From Panonychus citri (lineage: Eukaryota > Arthropoda > Arachnida > Trombidiformes > Tetranychidae), in contig NW_026515543.1 in assembly GCF_014898815.1 (NCBI RefSeq), forward strand, positions 3,968,001 through 4,032,000: a stretch of DNA of 64,000 nt, given 5' to 3'. The notes beneath the pieces are model-generated. The model had not been told where the DNA came from, ran no database searches, and saw only the letters and a program-made list of their open reading frames with translations. Positions 11,176-21,970 of this stretch are shown here, piece by piece. Numbering within the stretch: the first letter of the stretch is position 1; each line of letters opens with the position of its first letter. The position numbers and the translations under genes are program-made.

Positions 11176-11587
11176 TTGTAATCGCTCATAGTTCGAGATT
11201 TTCTTCATGCTTCTCAATTGTCTTCTTATATTCAACTCAATTTTCAACATCATCATTAATCCGATTTGCTTATTTCATATGTTATCTCAATTCATTATTG
11301 CGCATTCATTTTTACAATTCATCTCATGTGTTTACAATCATTACGTAAATAAAATTCGTTGCAAATATTATCAATATTTTTGATTATGAAAATATTTAAT
11401 TTTTGCGATGTTTATAATTAATTATGAATCAGTTTATAGCTGTGATAGCTAATGAAAAACCTCATTAGTCAATTGGTAAATCTCTTAATTACTCTCATTT
11501 GGCTGATAAGAAAAGTCAATTCTTAATTGATAATCTTTTGAAAAGATTGAAATATCATAGAAAATATAATAATTGTGATAATCACTT
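11176..11587. other. Convergent 3' intergenic region
   Basis: AT-rich spacer between the 3' ends of the 10396 gene and the rhomboid gene, with an AATAAA at 11348-11353. Nothing else was recognised. Confidence 0.6.
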
Positions 11588-12815
11588 TCAATGTAGAACA
11601 TTGTAAATGATAGCAAATGCCATGCAAATTATATAACCAGTAAGTGCCAACCACCAGATGAATTGTTCATGAAGCTTTTGCTCGAAGTTTTTGAGAACAA
11701 TTAAGCCAATTGTTAATCCAGCTAAAGCTCCGGTAAAATGGGCCACATAAGAGGTCTGAACGGATTCCTCTTTCACCGAATACCTTTCGTAAACAGCGAA
11801 ACCAACGTCGAAACTAGCTAATAATTGAGATGAACAATTAGAAAATCAATCATTTCAAAAACTTTATTCACTTCAATACAAATACTTTATACTTACCGAT
11901 CAATAAAATACCACAAACTCTAAGGAAGCCAAGTTTCATTTCTTTATTGTTAAGAATCACATTCGCAATGTGAGCCGCAAGTAAAGCATAGACACCGCCT
12001 GAGGCACCGACAAGGTAGACATCAGAATCGAATACGGAAGTTCCAAGAGATCCTGTTGATTGAACAATAGAAAATTAGTTATACTCATATGAAGCAAAGA
12101 ATGTAAGTTACAAATAGCGATGGAAATATTACCAGCTAGAATTCCTGCCATGTAGATTGTTCCTATTCGAGTAGACCCATGAACCATTTCCAAAGGTAAA
12201 CCAATCAATAGTTGGGTGATTATATTGAAAAGAAGATGAGTCCAACTGAAGAGAAAATTTAACAAAGATCAATTTCAAATTGAGCAAAAGAAAAAGTTTC
12301 CATCAATCAAATTTACCCCGTATGAAGAACCATGTAAAAAGCAAATCTCCAAAATTCTTGTCGCTTATCTGGCCGGTAGATAAATAGATCATTTGAAAGC
12401 ACTGAAGACATTGTGGTCATTTCATCTGAGTCAAAACATAGAAAATGAATGAAATAAAGAAGCTGGTGAAGAAGAAGAAGAAGAGAGAAAAAGCAAAAGA
12501 ATATTAATCCAACGATAAATTTCAGAACAATTGTAAGATTTACCTGAATCAAGGTGACGGAAATAATGAAAATCGGTGGAGGCCAACATTTATAGGTGTC
12601 GGCATAATACTTTCGATCCCTTAAATCGTCAAGAAAATTATCGGCGACACAATTAACCATTTTTTCAAAAGCAACATTTTTGTTTTCGCCATTTTTGGTT
12701 CGCTGTAAATCAGAGTCAACACAATCTGTATCAACGAGATCCTGAATGAAATAGTAAACAAGAATCAGTTAACTAGGTGATGGAAAAAACTAAGACAATT
12801 AAAACTACTCACCAT
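11588..12815 (-). CDS. rho: Rhomboid-family intramembrane serine protease, 281 aa
   Basis: Six exons on the minus strand: 12813-12815 (start codon only), 12544-12741, 12317-12462, 12133-12245, 11897-12052 and 11588-11817; 846 nt in total, all GT..AG. The order matches Drosophila Rhomboid: cytosolic N-terminus, TM1 (PPPIFIISVTLIQLLYFIHF), IYRPDKRQEFWRFAFYMVLH, GWTHLLFNIITQLLIGLPLE, GTIYMAGILAGSLGTSVFDS, catalytic LVGASGGVYALLAAH (Ser of GASGG), and YVAHFTGALAGLTIGLIVLKN with the catalytic His; the Asn of HLLFN is also kept. Such secretase-type rhomboids cleave membrane-bound EGF ligands in the secretory pathway. For exon 3 I chose the acceptor after CTTCTTCACCAG (phase 0); the AG nearer DSDEM would break the frame. 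All active-site residues are present. Confidence 0.93.
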
Positions 12816-13238
12816 GAGAGTTGAATAAATAGAAAATAATTAAGATTTGATTACATGTGTTAAGAAAAAAAGATGAGATCAAGAAAATTGGATGAAACAA
12901 ATTCCTGTCAATGTTGAGTTATGATTAAACTAATAGGTGAATCTATAAGAAACCACAATGATTGTATCATTCTTGAAGATAACACACTGGCCATGATTAA
13001 ATTTAATTTCTATGTTTAAAACAATCAACAAATTTTACTCAAAAAACTTGACAGAAAACAGATGATCAGAAATACTATTCCTGGAATAGAAAAGAAGCTC
13101 CACCTTTCGGAAGAAAAGATTATCAGAAATAATTTAATTTTCTTTCTAATTATTTCACTTATTAGAAATTATTTTTCACTTATTTTTTGTCGATTTTCCA
13201 ATTGATTAATCGTTTAGAGTTTAAGTGAAATAATTAGA
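12816..13238. other. Rhomboid upstream region
   Basis: AT-rich DNA upstream of the rhomboid start codon on the minus strand. An in-frame stop lies just upstream of the ATG, so translation does not begin earlier. No motif stands out. Confidence 0.5.
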
Positions 13239-13366
13239 TGATCCAACTTGGTCACAAACTCCTTGTTCGAGGTCAATATCTGTTCGTGTCCTCCAAGAAG
13301 AGCTTTGGGATTAGTTCAACAAAAAAACAACCGAAATGATCGTCACCAAGGCGAGAAGGTAAGTTC
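13239..13366 (+). pseudogene. Orphan T-box exon 1 copy with premature stop
   Basis: About 128 bases nearly identical to T-box exon 1 (1846-1985, minus strand), now on the + strand and including the GGTAAGTTCG splice donor. It reads DPTWSQTPCSRSISVRVLQE in frame, then LWD followed by TAG where the gene has AAG (Lys); another change sits near the donor. The start codon and first dozen codons are missing and no T-box exon 2 follows in the next 1.5 kb. Similarity stops abruptly at both ends, so this is a dispersed fragment, not an alternative exon. High identity means the copy is recent. Confidence 0.9.
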
Positions 13367-14700
13367 GATTAGTTTAACAACATTGACACTTTAAAGCAAC
13401 AAAAGTTTCAGTTAAATAATAAAGTTCTTAATTGGTTTCGATCTACACAGATGGAGCCATAAAAAAGTTCTAAAACTGAAAGTTTTGAGAGATTAAAACT
13501 CAATTGTAATTAACTAAAAGCTTAGCTGATTATGTTAATCACGATGATTAAAGAAATAAAATTCAATTGAACTTTTTTCTGTCAAAAAAGTTAACGAGTA
13601 CAGAATTTGATTAACTAATAAAGATGAAAAAGTGAATCTTTTTTGTTGAACTTAATCAAACTCCTTTTTTTGTCTTCTCTTGTTTTTCAATTTAAAATCA
13701 GATAAAAAAATGACCATTTAAATAATTTCTTAAGAGTATCAATCTGTATTTGGTAATCATTTCAAAGGAGATTAATCAAGGTCAAGGATAAAGGGATTAA
13801 ATTGTCAATCGTCAAAAAGGATTAGATTATCAGATTAATTGTTGAACTGAAATAAGATGAAGACAAAAGTAAGAAATTTGATAAGTTTTGGTCTTTGTTT
13901 TCATCGACTTTCAATCATTTCTATTTTCCTGTGTTGAAGATCATCCCAAGGATGAAGATAATTACGGCGATGATAAAGTTTGTCATTGTTTGTCCAATAT
14001 TAACTTTCTATCCATTTTCAGGTAAGTGTGAAGGAGAAAAGAGGATGAAGATGAAGATGAAGAGGAGGAGGTGAAGGTGGAGAGAAGGTCCAAACAAGAG
14101 AAAAGGTAGAAAACCAGATGAGGAGAAGAAAGAAAGAGACAAAAGAACAAGAGCTAAGAGAAAGGGAGAAAGAGAGAAGAGAGAAAAGTACAGGTAAGAA
14201 AGAAAGAAGAAAAGGTAAAAATGGTTGACAGAGTTAGAAAGAGAACTTGGTGATTGTGGTAAATACAGTTTTCTGTCTCCCATCAAGAGAGAGAGAGAGA
14301 GAGAAAAGAGAGAAAAGGAAAAGGAAAATTCGAAATCAAAGTTACCTGTTTCTTGTCTTTCTCTCCTTAGAACTGACCTGGTTTGATGGGTTTGTTGAAG
14401 AATGACCTTTGCTTGAAGAAAGAAAGAGAAGATAAATAAAAAGAGGGAGAAGTTGTTTTAAAGACGAAAAGAAAGATGAAGATAAACTGGTTACCTTTAC
14501 AAAGAAAGAAAGTTCCTCTTCTTTTCGGTGGTGGAGCTCAAGTCATTTTCTTTCTTTCTCTTCACCATCTTTGTTGAAGTCAACGTTTTTTTCTCAAATT
14601 GTTTCTATTTGTTTTCTTTTTCTACAAATTAGTTTTATTCTTTAATTGGATTACAATTTGGATACAATTAGTGAAGTGATTTTGTGATTTTCTAATTATG
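13367..14700. other. Intergenic, purine-rich sidekick upstream region
   Basis: AT-rich up to about 14000, then GA-rich (AGAAAGA and GAGAGA runs at 14025-14320). Minus-strand frames through the purine tract are low-complexity and rejected as genes. Probably distal promoter of the sidekick-like gene. Confidence 0.5.
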
Positions 14701-14926
14701 GTTAATTGTCAATTGTCAACATTCAAATTGTCTCGGTGCTCATTTCGCTTAGACAACCATTCAAACGCCATTGTCCCTCCTTAAGGATTTACTGTTTCTC
14801 TTTCTTTCCTTTCTTTTTTCTCTTCACTTTGGTTCTTCTCTTTCTCTGTGGATACACTTTGTTAACTAACAAAATTTTTGTTCTTTTTTGGATTACATTT
14901 TTAATTTATTCTTATTAATTCTAATG

Positions 14927-15160
14927 GTAAGTCAGTTTGTTTAATTGTTTCATTTCATTAATTGATTGCATCTTCTCTGTTGCAAGTTTCGATTCCATTT
15001 CTTTATGATTACTTTTTTTCATCAAGTTTATTTGCTTACTAAAGATGAAACATTTGAAAAAGAAATTCAACTTTGGAGATGGTTAAGAATTTCTCATATT
15101 ATGATTAGTTTTCTTTAGTTCTTTTTTTTAATTGTTTCATTTGAATCATGTTTTCTACAG
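14927..15160 (+). other. Predicted 5' leader intron of the sidekick-like gene
   Basis: A strong donor (ATG|GTAAGT at 14924-14928) and an acceptor (TTTTCTACAG ending at 15160) bracket a 234-base intron before the coding exon. After splicing, the ATG at the donor joins ATT ATC ACC TGA, a four-codon upstream ORF. Inference from splice signals only. Confidence 0.5.
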
Positions 15161-15191
15161 ATTATCACCTGATGAGACAATTTACAGATCC

Positions 15192-18100
15192 ATGTGGATT
15201 TTAATTTTGTCAACACTTTTTTCTTGCCTTCTCTCAACGACCACAACAACCTTATCATCGCCAACAACACCAGCTCAAAATGATAACTCGCCTGATTCCC
15301 GTGTTATTTTACGAACACAAATAAGTTACCCACCTCAAGATACTAAAGTGATATTAAGTAATACTGCTGAGATCCAGTGTGGTGTTAGACATGATCCCAC
15401 GGTACCATTTAGCCTTAAATGGTATTTTAATGATAAAGAGATTGTCAGTAAACTTTCAAGCCGAGTTCAGGTTTTAAATGATGGAACCTTGAGAATTGAA
15501 CAGGCTCGTAATACTGATGTCGGTATTTACAACTGTTCAATCACTTCGGCTACTGGAAATGATTCTCGAACGGCTCGATTGGATCTTATTGAACTTCCCC
15601 ATCCACCCACCGAGGTTAAAGCTCAACTCAACATCCTCGGTGGATTTGTTAATGTCACATGGACTCCAAGTTTCAATGGTAACTCACCAATCATCAAGTA
15701 TATTGTTTACAGTCGAGTGAAACTAATTACTGGTGCAAGTGATGGTAGCTCTGCTAACAGTGGTCACCCTGAAACTGAATCATGGGATGATTTATCGTAT
15801 CAAAGTTCAAATATCCAAGGTTGGAGAGTAGCTCAAGCAAATATATCAGCAAGTCAAACTTTTGTTCTCATTCACAATTTAAGACCTGCAATGACTTACC
15901 AGTTTAGGGTTTCTGCTGTTAACTTTGTTGGTGAAGGTCAACCTAGTAATCCATCTACTCCCCCGGTCACCCTACCCGCTCAACCACCAAGTGAAGCACC
16001 GATCGGTGTAGTTGGTGCTGCTCGCTCTTCCACTGCCATTATGATCCAATGGCAACCTCCTCCGGGTGAGGCTCACAATGGACATTTACTAGGTTACTTA
16101 ATAAGGTACAAATTGGCTCGATATGCAGAAACACCTTGGTACCATAGAAATGTTACCAATCCAGCGCAACTTTCTTTTCACTTGGATGATTTAATTGTTT
16201 GGCAAAACTATGAGATTCAAATCGCTGCCTACAATGAGATGGGTGTTGGTGCTTTCAGTGAATCTATTTGTATTCGTACTAAAGAAGACAAACCAGCAGC
16301 GGCTCCTAGCCAGGTAACTGCTCGAGCATTAAATTCAAGAACTATTCAAGTTTCCTGGTTTCCACCGGATCCTCAGTTAATCAATGGGATCAACCAAGGA
16401 TACAAGTTGAAAGCAAGTCTAAAGAATGGAACCCTTTTTGATGAAATTCACGCTGATCCACATCATTTAACTGATCGTCCCATCTTAAGTAATCTAACTG
16501 ATCTGCGACCATTCACTGAATATCTGATAACAGTTCTTTGTTATACAAATGCTGGAGATGGACCAACTAATGATCCACCCATAACAGTTGTTACTGAACA
16601 AGATTTACCTGGTGAAGTTGATAGCTTCCGGTATTGGGATTTATGGGATAAAAGTGTTGATCTCGGTTGGACTCAACCAATCCAATCTAACGGTGAGTTA
16701 ATTGGTTACACTTTGAAACATTACATTGCTGATGCTCCTCGTGATCAATGGACTGTATCCAATTATACAGCCAATACAAATGAGACTCGGATAAGTAATT
16801 TAAAACCAACTACTTTGTATCGATTTGAGATAAATGCTTGGACTAGAGTTGGTCCTGGTCCAGTCAAATCATTGACCATTAAGACGAGTTTCCCTCCTGT
16901 ACTACCTCAACCTCCAAGTCGTCTTGCCATTTCAAATATTGGTCCATTTTCAGTTGTCCTCCAATTTACCCCTGGTTTTAATGGCAATGCTTCAATCAGT
17001 AAATGGATCGTTGAAGGTCAATTTTTTAAATTACGAAATGCAAATTGGACCTCAATTTATGAGTCAGTTAATAACAGCCATCCAAACGCAATTAATGTTA
17101 AAAATTTGCGACCTTACACCGAATATCGACTTCGATTAATTCCTGTCAACATTGTTGGACGAAGTATTGACCCATCAGAACCATCACCATCTTTCCAAAC
17201 TCTGCAAGCACCACCCGCTCATCCACCTCTCAATGTTACCTTACGTTCACTGAATTCAACCAGTTTAAGGGTCCGTTGGACTCCACTGCCCCCAGAATCT
17301 TGGTATGGTCAGCCGAGAGGTTACAACATTACCTGGTTTGAAACATCAGAGGAAAATGAATTAGAGATGATAGGTGAACGGAAATGGCATGTATCCGGTG
17401 ATTATCATTCTCACTCGTATACAATAACTGGTTTGGAAGAGTATACTAATTATGCAGTCCAAGTTTTTGCTCTTAATGATGTTGGATCAAGCAATGGTAG
17501 CCGACTTGTAGCAACACGTACATCTGAGGCCACACCTACAACTGGTCCGAACAATGTTAAAATTACTGCAACCTCTTCAACAACAATTCTTGTTGAATGG
17601 TCCGAAGTTCCAAAAAACCATCAAAATGGAGTAATCCAAGGATTTAAGGTTAAATATCGAGCTCAACGTCCTGATGAAATCTCTGAGTTCAAAAAGATTG
17701 AACGAAATGAATCTCGAACAGCAACTCTAACCGAACTTAAAAAGTACACTCTTTACTCTGTCTCTGTTTGTGCCTTCACTCATCTCGGTGATGGAGTTTA
17801 TAGTCCTAGTTTCTCTGTTCAAACGCTACAAGATGTACCTGGAGCTCCTTCAAACATTTCTTTCCCGGATGTTACTTTAACCACAGCACGAATCCTCTGG
17901 GATATACCGGAAGAACCCAACGGTGAAATATTAGCATATAAGGTAACATACAATCAAAACGTTTCCGATACTTTTTCAGACTATTCACATGAACTCGCTT
18001 CAACCGATCGAACTTACAAAGTTCCTGGTTTACAACCAAATACCTACTATTTGTTCAGTGTTACCGCTCGAACCAAAGAGGGTTGGGGTCAACCAGCTAA

Positions 18101-20558
18101 TGCCTATGTTTACACCACCAATAATCGTGAGCTTCCAGCTAATCCGTCCATGCCTTATATCAGCTCATCTCAAATAAATTCACGTCAAGTTACCTTCACT
18201 TGGAAACCTGGTTACGATGGTCTAGCACCTTTACGTTATTACACTGTTCAAGTTTCTTCACAAGGTGGTCCTTGGGCCACTGTTTCTCATCGTATCGATC
18301 CCTCACTAACTATTTACACTGTTACCGGATTGAAACCATTCACAACTTACCAATTTCGTATTCGTGCCACCAATGATATCGGCAACTCTAATTGGTCTCC
18401 AGAAAGTCCAGCTATTCTAACTCTTCCAGCTCCACCCGACTTTTCAGTGACCGGTGTAACTGTTTCTCCTTACAGTCCAACCGCAGTTTCGGTTAAATGG
18501 ACACCGATCAAAGAATGGAATGGTGATGAACAAGGTGCAGGATACAAAGTTCAATATTGTTTAGTGTCTTCCGTTGTTTCAACAACCCATTGTCCGTCCA
18601 CCCTTGTCCAGGGTCCAGCAGTGACCGGTGTTTCAATCGACAACCTGGAAAGGGATCATCAATATGAAATAAAAGTCATCCCCTTTAACAGTCAAGGTGA
18701 AGGACCAAGTAGTAAAACTAAAATAGTTTATGTTGGTGATGCTGTGCCCAGCGGTCCTCCTTTAAATGTGAAAGCCATTGCTTTGTCATCAACAGAAGTA
18801 AATGTTACTTGGTCACCTCCCGAGAATGATAAGCAAAATGGTCAAATTTTGGGATACAAAATATTTTACTGGTTATCATCATCATCATCTAAATTATCAT
18901 CAAAAACCAATGACTCTAAAGATAGTGTTATTAGTGATGAAGATTTAGAGGATAATAAACGTGAAGTGATGGAAATAGTGCCCAATACTTACCTGGAACT
19001 CTCAGATTTAGAAATGTTCAACAATTATCACGTTCAAGTGTCTGCTTTTAACCCAGCGGGTGATGGACCTCGGTCTACCGCTATTGCCGTCCAAACTAAA
19101 GAGGATCTACCGGATATTGTCGGTCAACTTGCGTTCACCGATATTACCATGAGTAGTCTTCGTATTCACTGGGATCCACCAACCAAATCCAATGGTATTT
19201 TAACTGGATATTTCGTTGTTTATGAAACAACATCAAATCAAGACGATTTCAGTAAACAGGTTAAACAAACTGTCGCTGAAAATCATTTGCATGTTAAAGG
19301 ATTAAAAGAAATGATGACTTACAACTTTAAGGTTCGTGCAAAAACATCAATTGGTATGGGTCCAGAGAGAAGTGGTAATGTTACCACTGGACCTCAACCT
19401 GGTTCACCACCGCCAGTGTCACATTTCAATTTTTATCAAACATCAAACGCTGTCCGTTTGAGGTGGAAAAATCCTGACTATGGAGGTATCATTGGTTACC
19501 TTGTTGAAGGTCAACGTGTGTCCGGTGATTCTCGAGAATGGTATCCCGTCCAAGAATTACGAACCGGCCTTATTGATAGCTATGATCTCAGTTTCGCCAA
19601 TCTCAAAGCATCATCACAATACACATTCCGTATCATGACAATCAACAAATTTGGTATCAGTATACCTTCAACTCCACCAGCAGCTAATAACGCTGGTGTC
19701 TCATCGAATCTCATCTACATCACAACTCCTTCTCAATTAGAATTATCAAATAAATTACCCTTTTATTTTGAAAATTGGTTCATCACTTCAGCGGCATCCA
19801 TTTTAGCCTTAATTCTTGTCCTGTTTTTCGCAATCATTTGCGTTTGTAACACTGCCTACAAATATAAACAAGAGGCCAAGAAACGAGGCTCTCAAGATGG
19901 ACTCAGTGAAAATGAGTTTGGTCTTGTTGATAATCTTCATAATCCATACGCATCAGGTTTTGAGCTTCGTCAAAACACTTTACGCTCTCAAGCTTCCAGA
20001 CGAAGTACCAGTGCTCTTAATTCAATTAACATGGCAGCGGCTAAATGTCCACCTCGACCTTCACCTGGTTCAATAACTTATTCAGAAGATGAGGTGGATG
20101 AAGATGCTAAAGATGCCAACCTTTATTGTTCAAGTGGTGACAGTGTAACTGAAAAACCAAGTGAACTAAGTAGTAGTGGTCCTGAATCTGATTCAGATCA
20201 TGATGATATTTATCACTTTGTTAACCATTATGCCAATGTAAATGATACCCTAAACAAAAGTCAACCCTCATGGAAAAGAGGGGCAGCTTCCTATATAGTG
20301 CAAACATCATCTTCCACCGCGGGCGGAAGCAGTGGAAGTGGCAGTGGTTCCGGTGTAGGAATCAGCGGTCCATCAGCCATACCCAGGCGACCACCTCCAC
20401 CAGCTCCTGGACCAGCACCGCCAAGTTATAATGCAGCCATTGCCTCTGAAGATAGTGAACTCGATTGTCCCAGTGTAAATTTGAACGGCGGTCGAATTAT
20501 AATAAACAACATGGCTGGAAGTCGCGCACCTCTGCCAGGATTCTCGTCTTTTGTCTAG
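15192..20558 (+). CDS. sdk: Sidekick-like cell-adhesion receptor, 1 Ig + 13 FN3, intronless, 1788 aa
   Basis: One uninterrupted exon. The ATG at 15192 was chosen because it opens a signal peptide (MWILILSTLFSCLLS). Then come one Ig domain (about 40-135, Cys pair in EIQCGV and YNCSI), thirteen FN3 domains (about 138-1510, boundaries marked by PP/LP linkers such as PAQPPSEAP, TEQDLPGEV, TKEDLPDIV), one TM helix (ITSAASILALILVLFFAIIC) and a cytoplasmic tail of about 230 residues ending GFSSFV, the Sidekick PDZ-binding terminus. Family knowledge: Sidekick has six Ig and thirteen FN3 domains, mediates homophilic adhesion and sits at tricellular junctions or synapses. Here the first five Ig domains are missing and no Ig exon lies upstream. 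Loss of introns over 5.4 kb is unlike the 25-exon integrin gene nearby. Homophilic binding needs the first Igs in known Sidekicks, so function may differ. Confidence 0.95.
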   Translation: MWILILSTLFSCLLSTTTTTLSSPTTPAQNDNSPDSRVILRTQISYPPQDTKVILSNTAEIQCGVRHDPTVPFSLKWYFNDKEIVSKLSSRVQVLNDGTLRIEQARNTDVGIYNCSITSATGNDSRTARLDLIELPHPPTEVKAQLNILGGFVNVTWTPSFNGNSPIIKYIVYSRVKLITGASDGSSANSGHPETESWDDLSYQSSNIQGWRVAQANISASQTFVLIHNLRPAMTYQFRVSAVNFVGEGQPSNPSTPPVTLPAQPPSEAPIGVVGAARSSTAIMIQWQPPPGEAHNGHLLGYLIRYKLARYAETPWYHRNVTNPAQLSFHLDDLIVWQNYEIQIAAYNEMGVGAFSESICIRTKEDKPAAAPSQVTARALNSRTIQVSWFPPDPQLINGINQGYKLKASLKNGTLFDEIHADPHHLTDRPILSNLTDLRPFTEYLITVLCYTNAGDGPTNDPPITVVTEQDLPGEVDSFRYWDLWDKSVDLGWTQPIQSNGELIGYTLKHYIADAPRDQWTVSNYTANTNETRISNLKPTTLYRFEINAWTRVGPGPVKSLTIKTSFPPVLPQPPSRLAISNIGPFSVVLQFTPGFNGNASISKWIVEGQFFKLRNANWTSIYESVNNSHPNAINVKNLRPYTEYRLRLIPVNIVGRSIDPSEPSPSFQTLQAPPAHPPLNVTLRSLNSTSLRVRWTPLPPESWYGQPRGYNITWFETSEENELEMIGERKWHVSGDYHSHSYTITGLEEYTNYAVQVFALNDVGSSNGSRLVATRTSEATPTTGPNNVKITATSSTTILVEWSEVPKNHQNGVIQGFKVKYRAQRPDEISEFKKIERNESRTATLTELKKYTLYSVSVCAFTHLGDGVYSPSFSVQTLQDVPGAPSNISFPDVTLTTARILWDIPEEPNGEILAYKVTYNQNVSDTFSDYSHELASTDRTYKVPGLQPNTYYLFSVTARTKEGWGQPANAYVYTTNNRELPANPSMPYISSSQINSRQVTFTWKPGYDGLAPLRYYTVQVSSQGGPWATVSHRIDPSLTIYTVTGLKPFTTYQFRIRATNDIGNSNWSPESPAILTLPAPPDFSVTGVTVSPYSPTAVSVKWTPIKEWNGDEQGAGYKVQYCLVSSVVSTTHCPSTLVQGPAVTGVSIDNLERDHQYEIKVIPFNSQGEGPSSKTKIVYVGDAVPSGPPLNVKAIALSSTEVNVTWSPPENDKQNGQILGYKIFYWLSSSSSKLSSKTNDSKDSVISDEDLEDNKREVMEIVPNTYLELSDLEMFNNYHVQVSAFNPAGDGPRSTAIAVQTKEDLPDIVGQLAFTDITMSSLRIHWDPPTKSNGILTGYFVVYETTSNQDDFSKQVKQTVAENHLHVKGLKEMMTYNFKVRAKTSIGMGPERSGNVTTGPQPGSPPPVSHFNFYQTSNAVRLRWKNPDYGGIIGYLVEGQRVSGDSREWYPVQELRTGLIDSYDLSFANLKASSQYTFRIMTINKFGISIPSTPPAANNAGVSSNLIYITTPSQLELSNKLPFYFENWFITSAASILALILVLFFAIICVCNTAYKYKQEAKKRGSQDGLSENEFGLVDNLHNPYASGFELRQNTLRSQASRRSTSALNSINMAAAKCPPRPSPGSITYSEDEVDEDAKDANLYCSSGDSVTEKPSELSSSGPESDSDHDDIYHFVNHYANVNDTLNKSQPSWKRGAASYIVQTSSSTAGGSSGSGSGSGVGISGPSAIPRRPPPPAPGPAPPSYNAAIASEDSELDCPSVNLNGGRIIINNMAGSRAPLPGFSSFV

Positions 20559-21970
20559 TTCTCAACCAATTAACTAATTCTTTTACTCATATTGATCATC
20601 TATTTGAAATTCGTTAGATGGTTTTTAGTTAGAATTGTAATTTTTATATCTTTTACCTTTCGCAAACTTTATATTGTAAATTATTTCTTCATCATCGTCA
20701 TCATCTCTATTTTAAAATGATTCATTCCTCACTTTTTTCTGTGATAATCCTAATCCTCGGATTATCAGATATTTTTCATCTTCTATTACATTGATTAACG
20801 ATTAATTGTTTAATTAATGTAAATCATGTTTCTCATTGTAATGATTCAAAAATCTCATTAAACGGACTCGTCCTTTAATTTAATTGTTTCATCCTCTTCT
20901 TTTCATAATAATTATGAATGATAATACAATTCAGATTGTTTTTCACTCTAATTGTTGTCAACTGTTTACACTTGTTAACTACTTTAATGATTAACTAATT
21001 GTTGTTGTTGTTGTTCTAATGGTTGATTGACACAATGTTTAGTGAGAGTTTATTGGAGCTAATTTGTTAATTCGCTTGATTAAATTACTCACAATCATCA
21101 TTATGATTTTGCTTAAACAATAATTTTGATTATCAAATTAAAATTGTGATTTAGAGGGTGAGGGTGAAATTGAAGGTGGAGGACAATAAAGGCTAAGAAG
21201 CTGCTTAATTGGTGAAAGGCAACTAAATGATATTTTACCAATTAACTAATTGTAATTGTAAGATATCATCGGGTAAGGCCAAAATCTAATAATAATGATT
21301 ATTAAGACGATAAAGAAAATATTAAATTGTAATGCAACAGTAACGTTACTTTTTTAATCCACTTTTAATTTGTATGGGAAAAAGGGAGATTACAATGATT
21401 ACGATTAATATTTAACTTTTATGTTGTTAATTGTGTTGATTTGTCTTCTTTTATTGTAATTAAATTGTGGTTTTCCAACCTTATTATTGGAAGATTAAAA
21501 AATGGATCCAAATATAAATGGATAATCTTATGGATCAACAACCTGTTAATCTCCGATGGATTAAGAAGTTCAATAAAAAGGAAGATTAAGTCTATGGATA
21601 AATCGAAGAGAAGAAAAAAAGAAACAAGATGATGTCGAGTGAAAAGAGGCACAAATTTAGCACTTAAAGGTTATCGAAAAGGGAAACAAATCAGGTCAGA
21701 ATTTTCGGGCCGAAGGTCGAAAATGTTCCAAGGAGGGATGAGGAGAAGGTGAGATTATGTAAAAGAAAAGAAGGGAAAATATCGAGAGAGAACCAAATTG
21801 GCCCAAGGCACCGGTTAAGAAGAAGAGTAAGATGATGATGAAAGAAGATGAAGGTGTTTTTACCTGGAAGATGAAAAGAAAATTTGATTGAACAATTTAT
21901 CTTCCATTCATAAGTAACGGTAAATATTTACATTTAATGACGATGATGATGATTAGCTGTTCTTTTTGCC
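20559..21970. other. Intergenic with left copy of a diverged direct repeat
   Basis: 3' region of the sidekick-like gene and of the secreted-protein gene. About 20940-21300 is similar to 23473-23880 (see the repeat entries). The remainder is AT-rich or purine-rich with no supported gene. Confidence 0.6.
20940..21300 (+). repeat. Diverged direct repeat, left copy
   Basis: Shares ordered blocks with 23473-23880, e.g. CACAATGTTTAGTGAGAGTT, GAGCTAATTTGTTRATTCG, TTAGAGGGTGAGGGT, GGTAAGGCCAAAATCTAATA. Indels and substitutions separate the blocks. The two copies bracket the secreted-protein gene. Confidence 0.8.

Noticed and set aside
12313..12660. Continuous 115-codon frame as a single rhomboid exon
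   Set aside because: It would insert about 27 extra hydrophobic residues; a strong donor and a CT-rich acceptor inside it give a protein that fits Rhomboid much better.
14008..14286. Minus-strand 92-residue frame rich in Phe/Leu/Ser
   Set aside because: Runs over a purine-rich tract; composition is explained by the repeat, and no family or promoter supports it.
13367..14920. Search for the missing five Ig domains of sidekick
   Set aside because: No Cys-x-Trp-Cys type Ig frame on the + strand; the region is AT-rich or purine-rich noncoding DNA.
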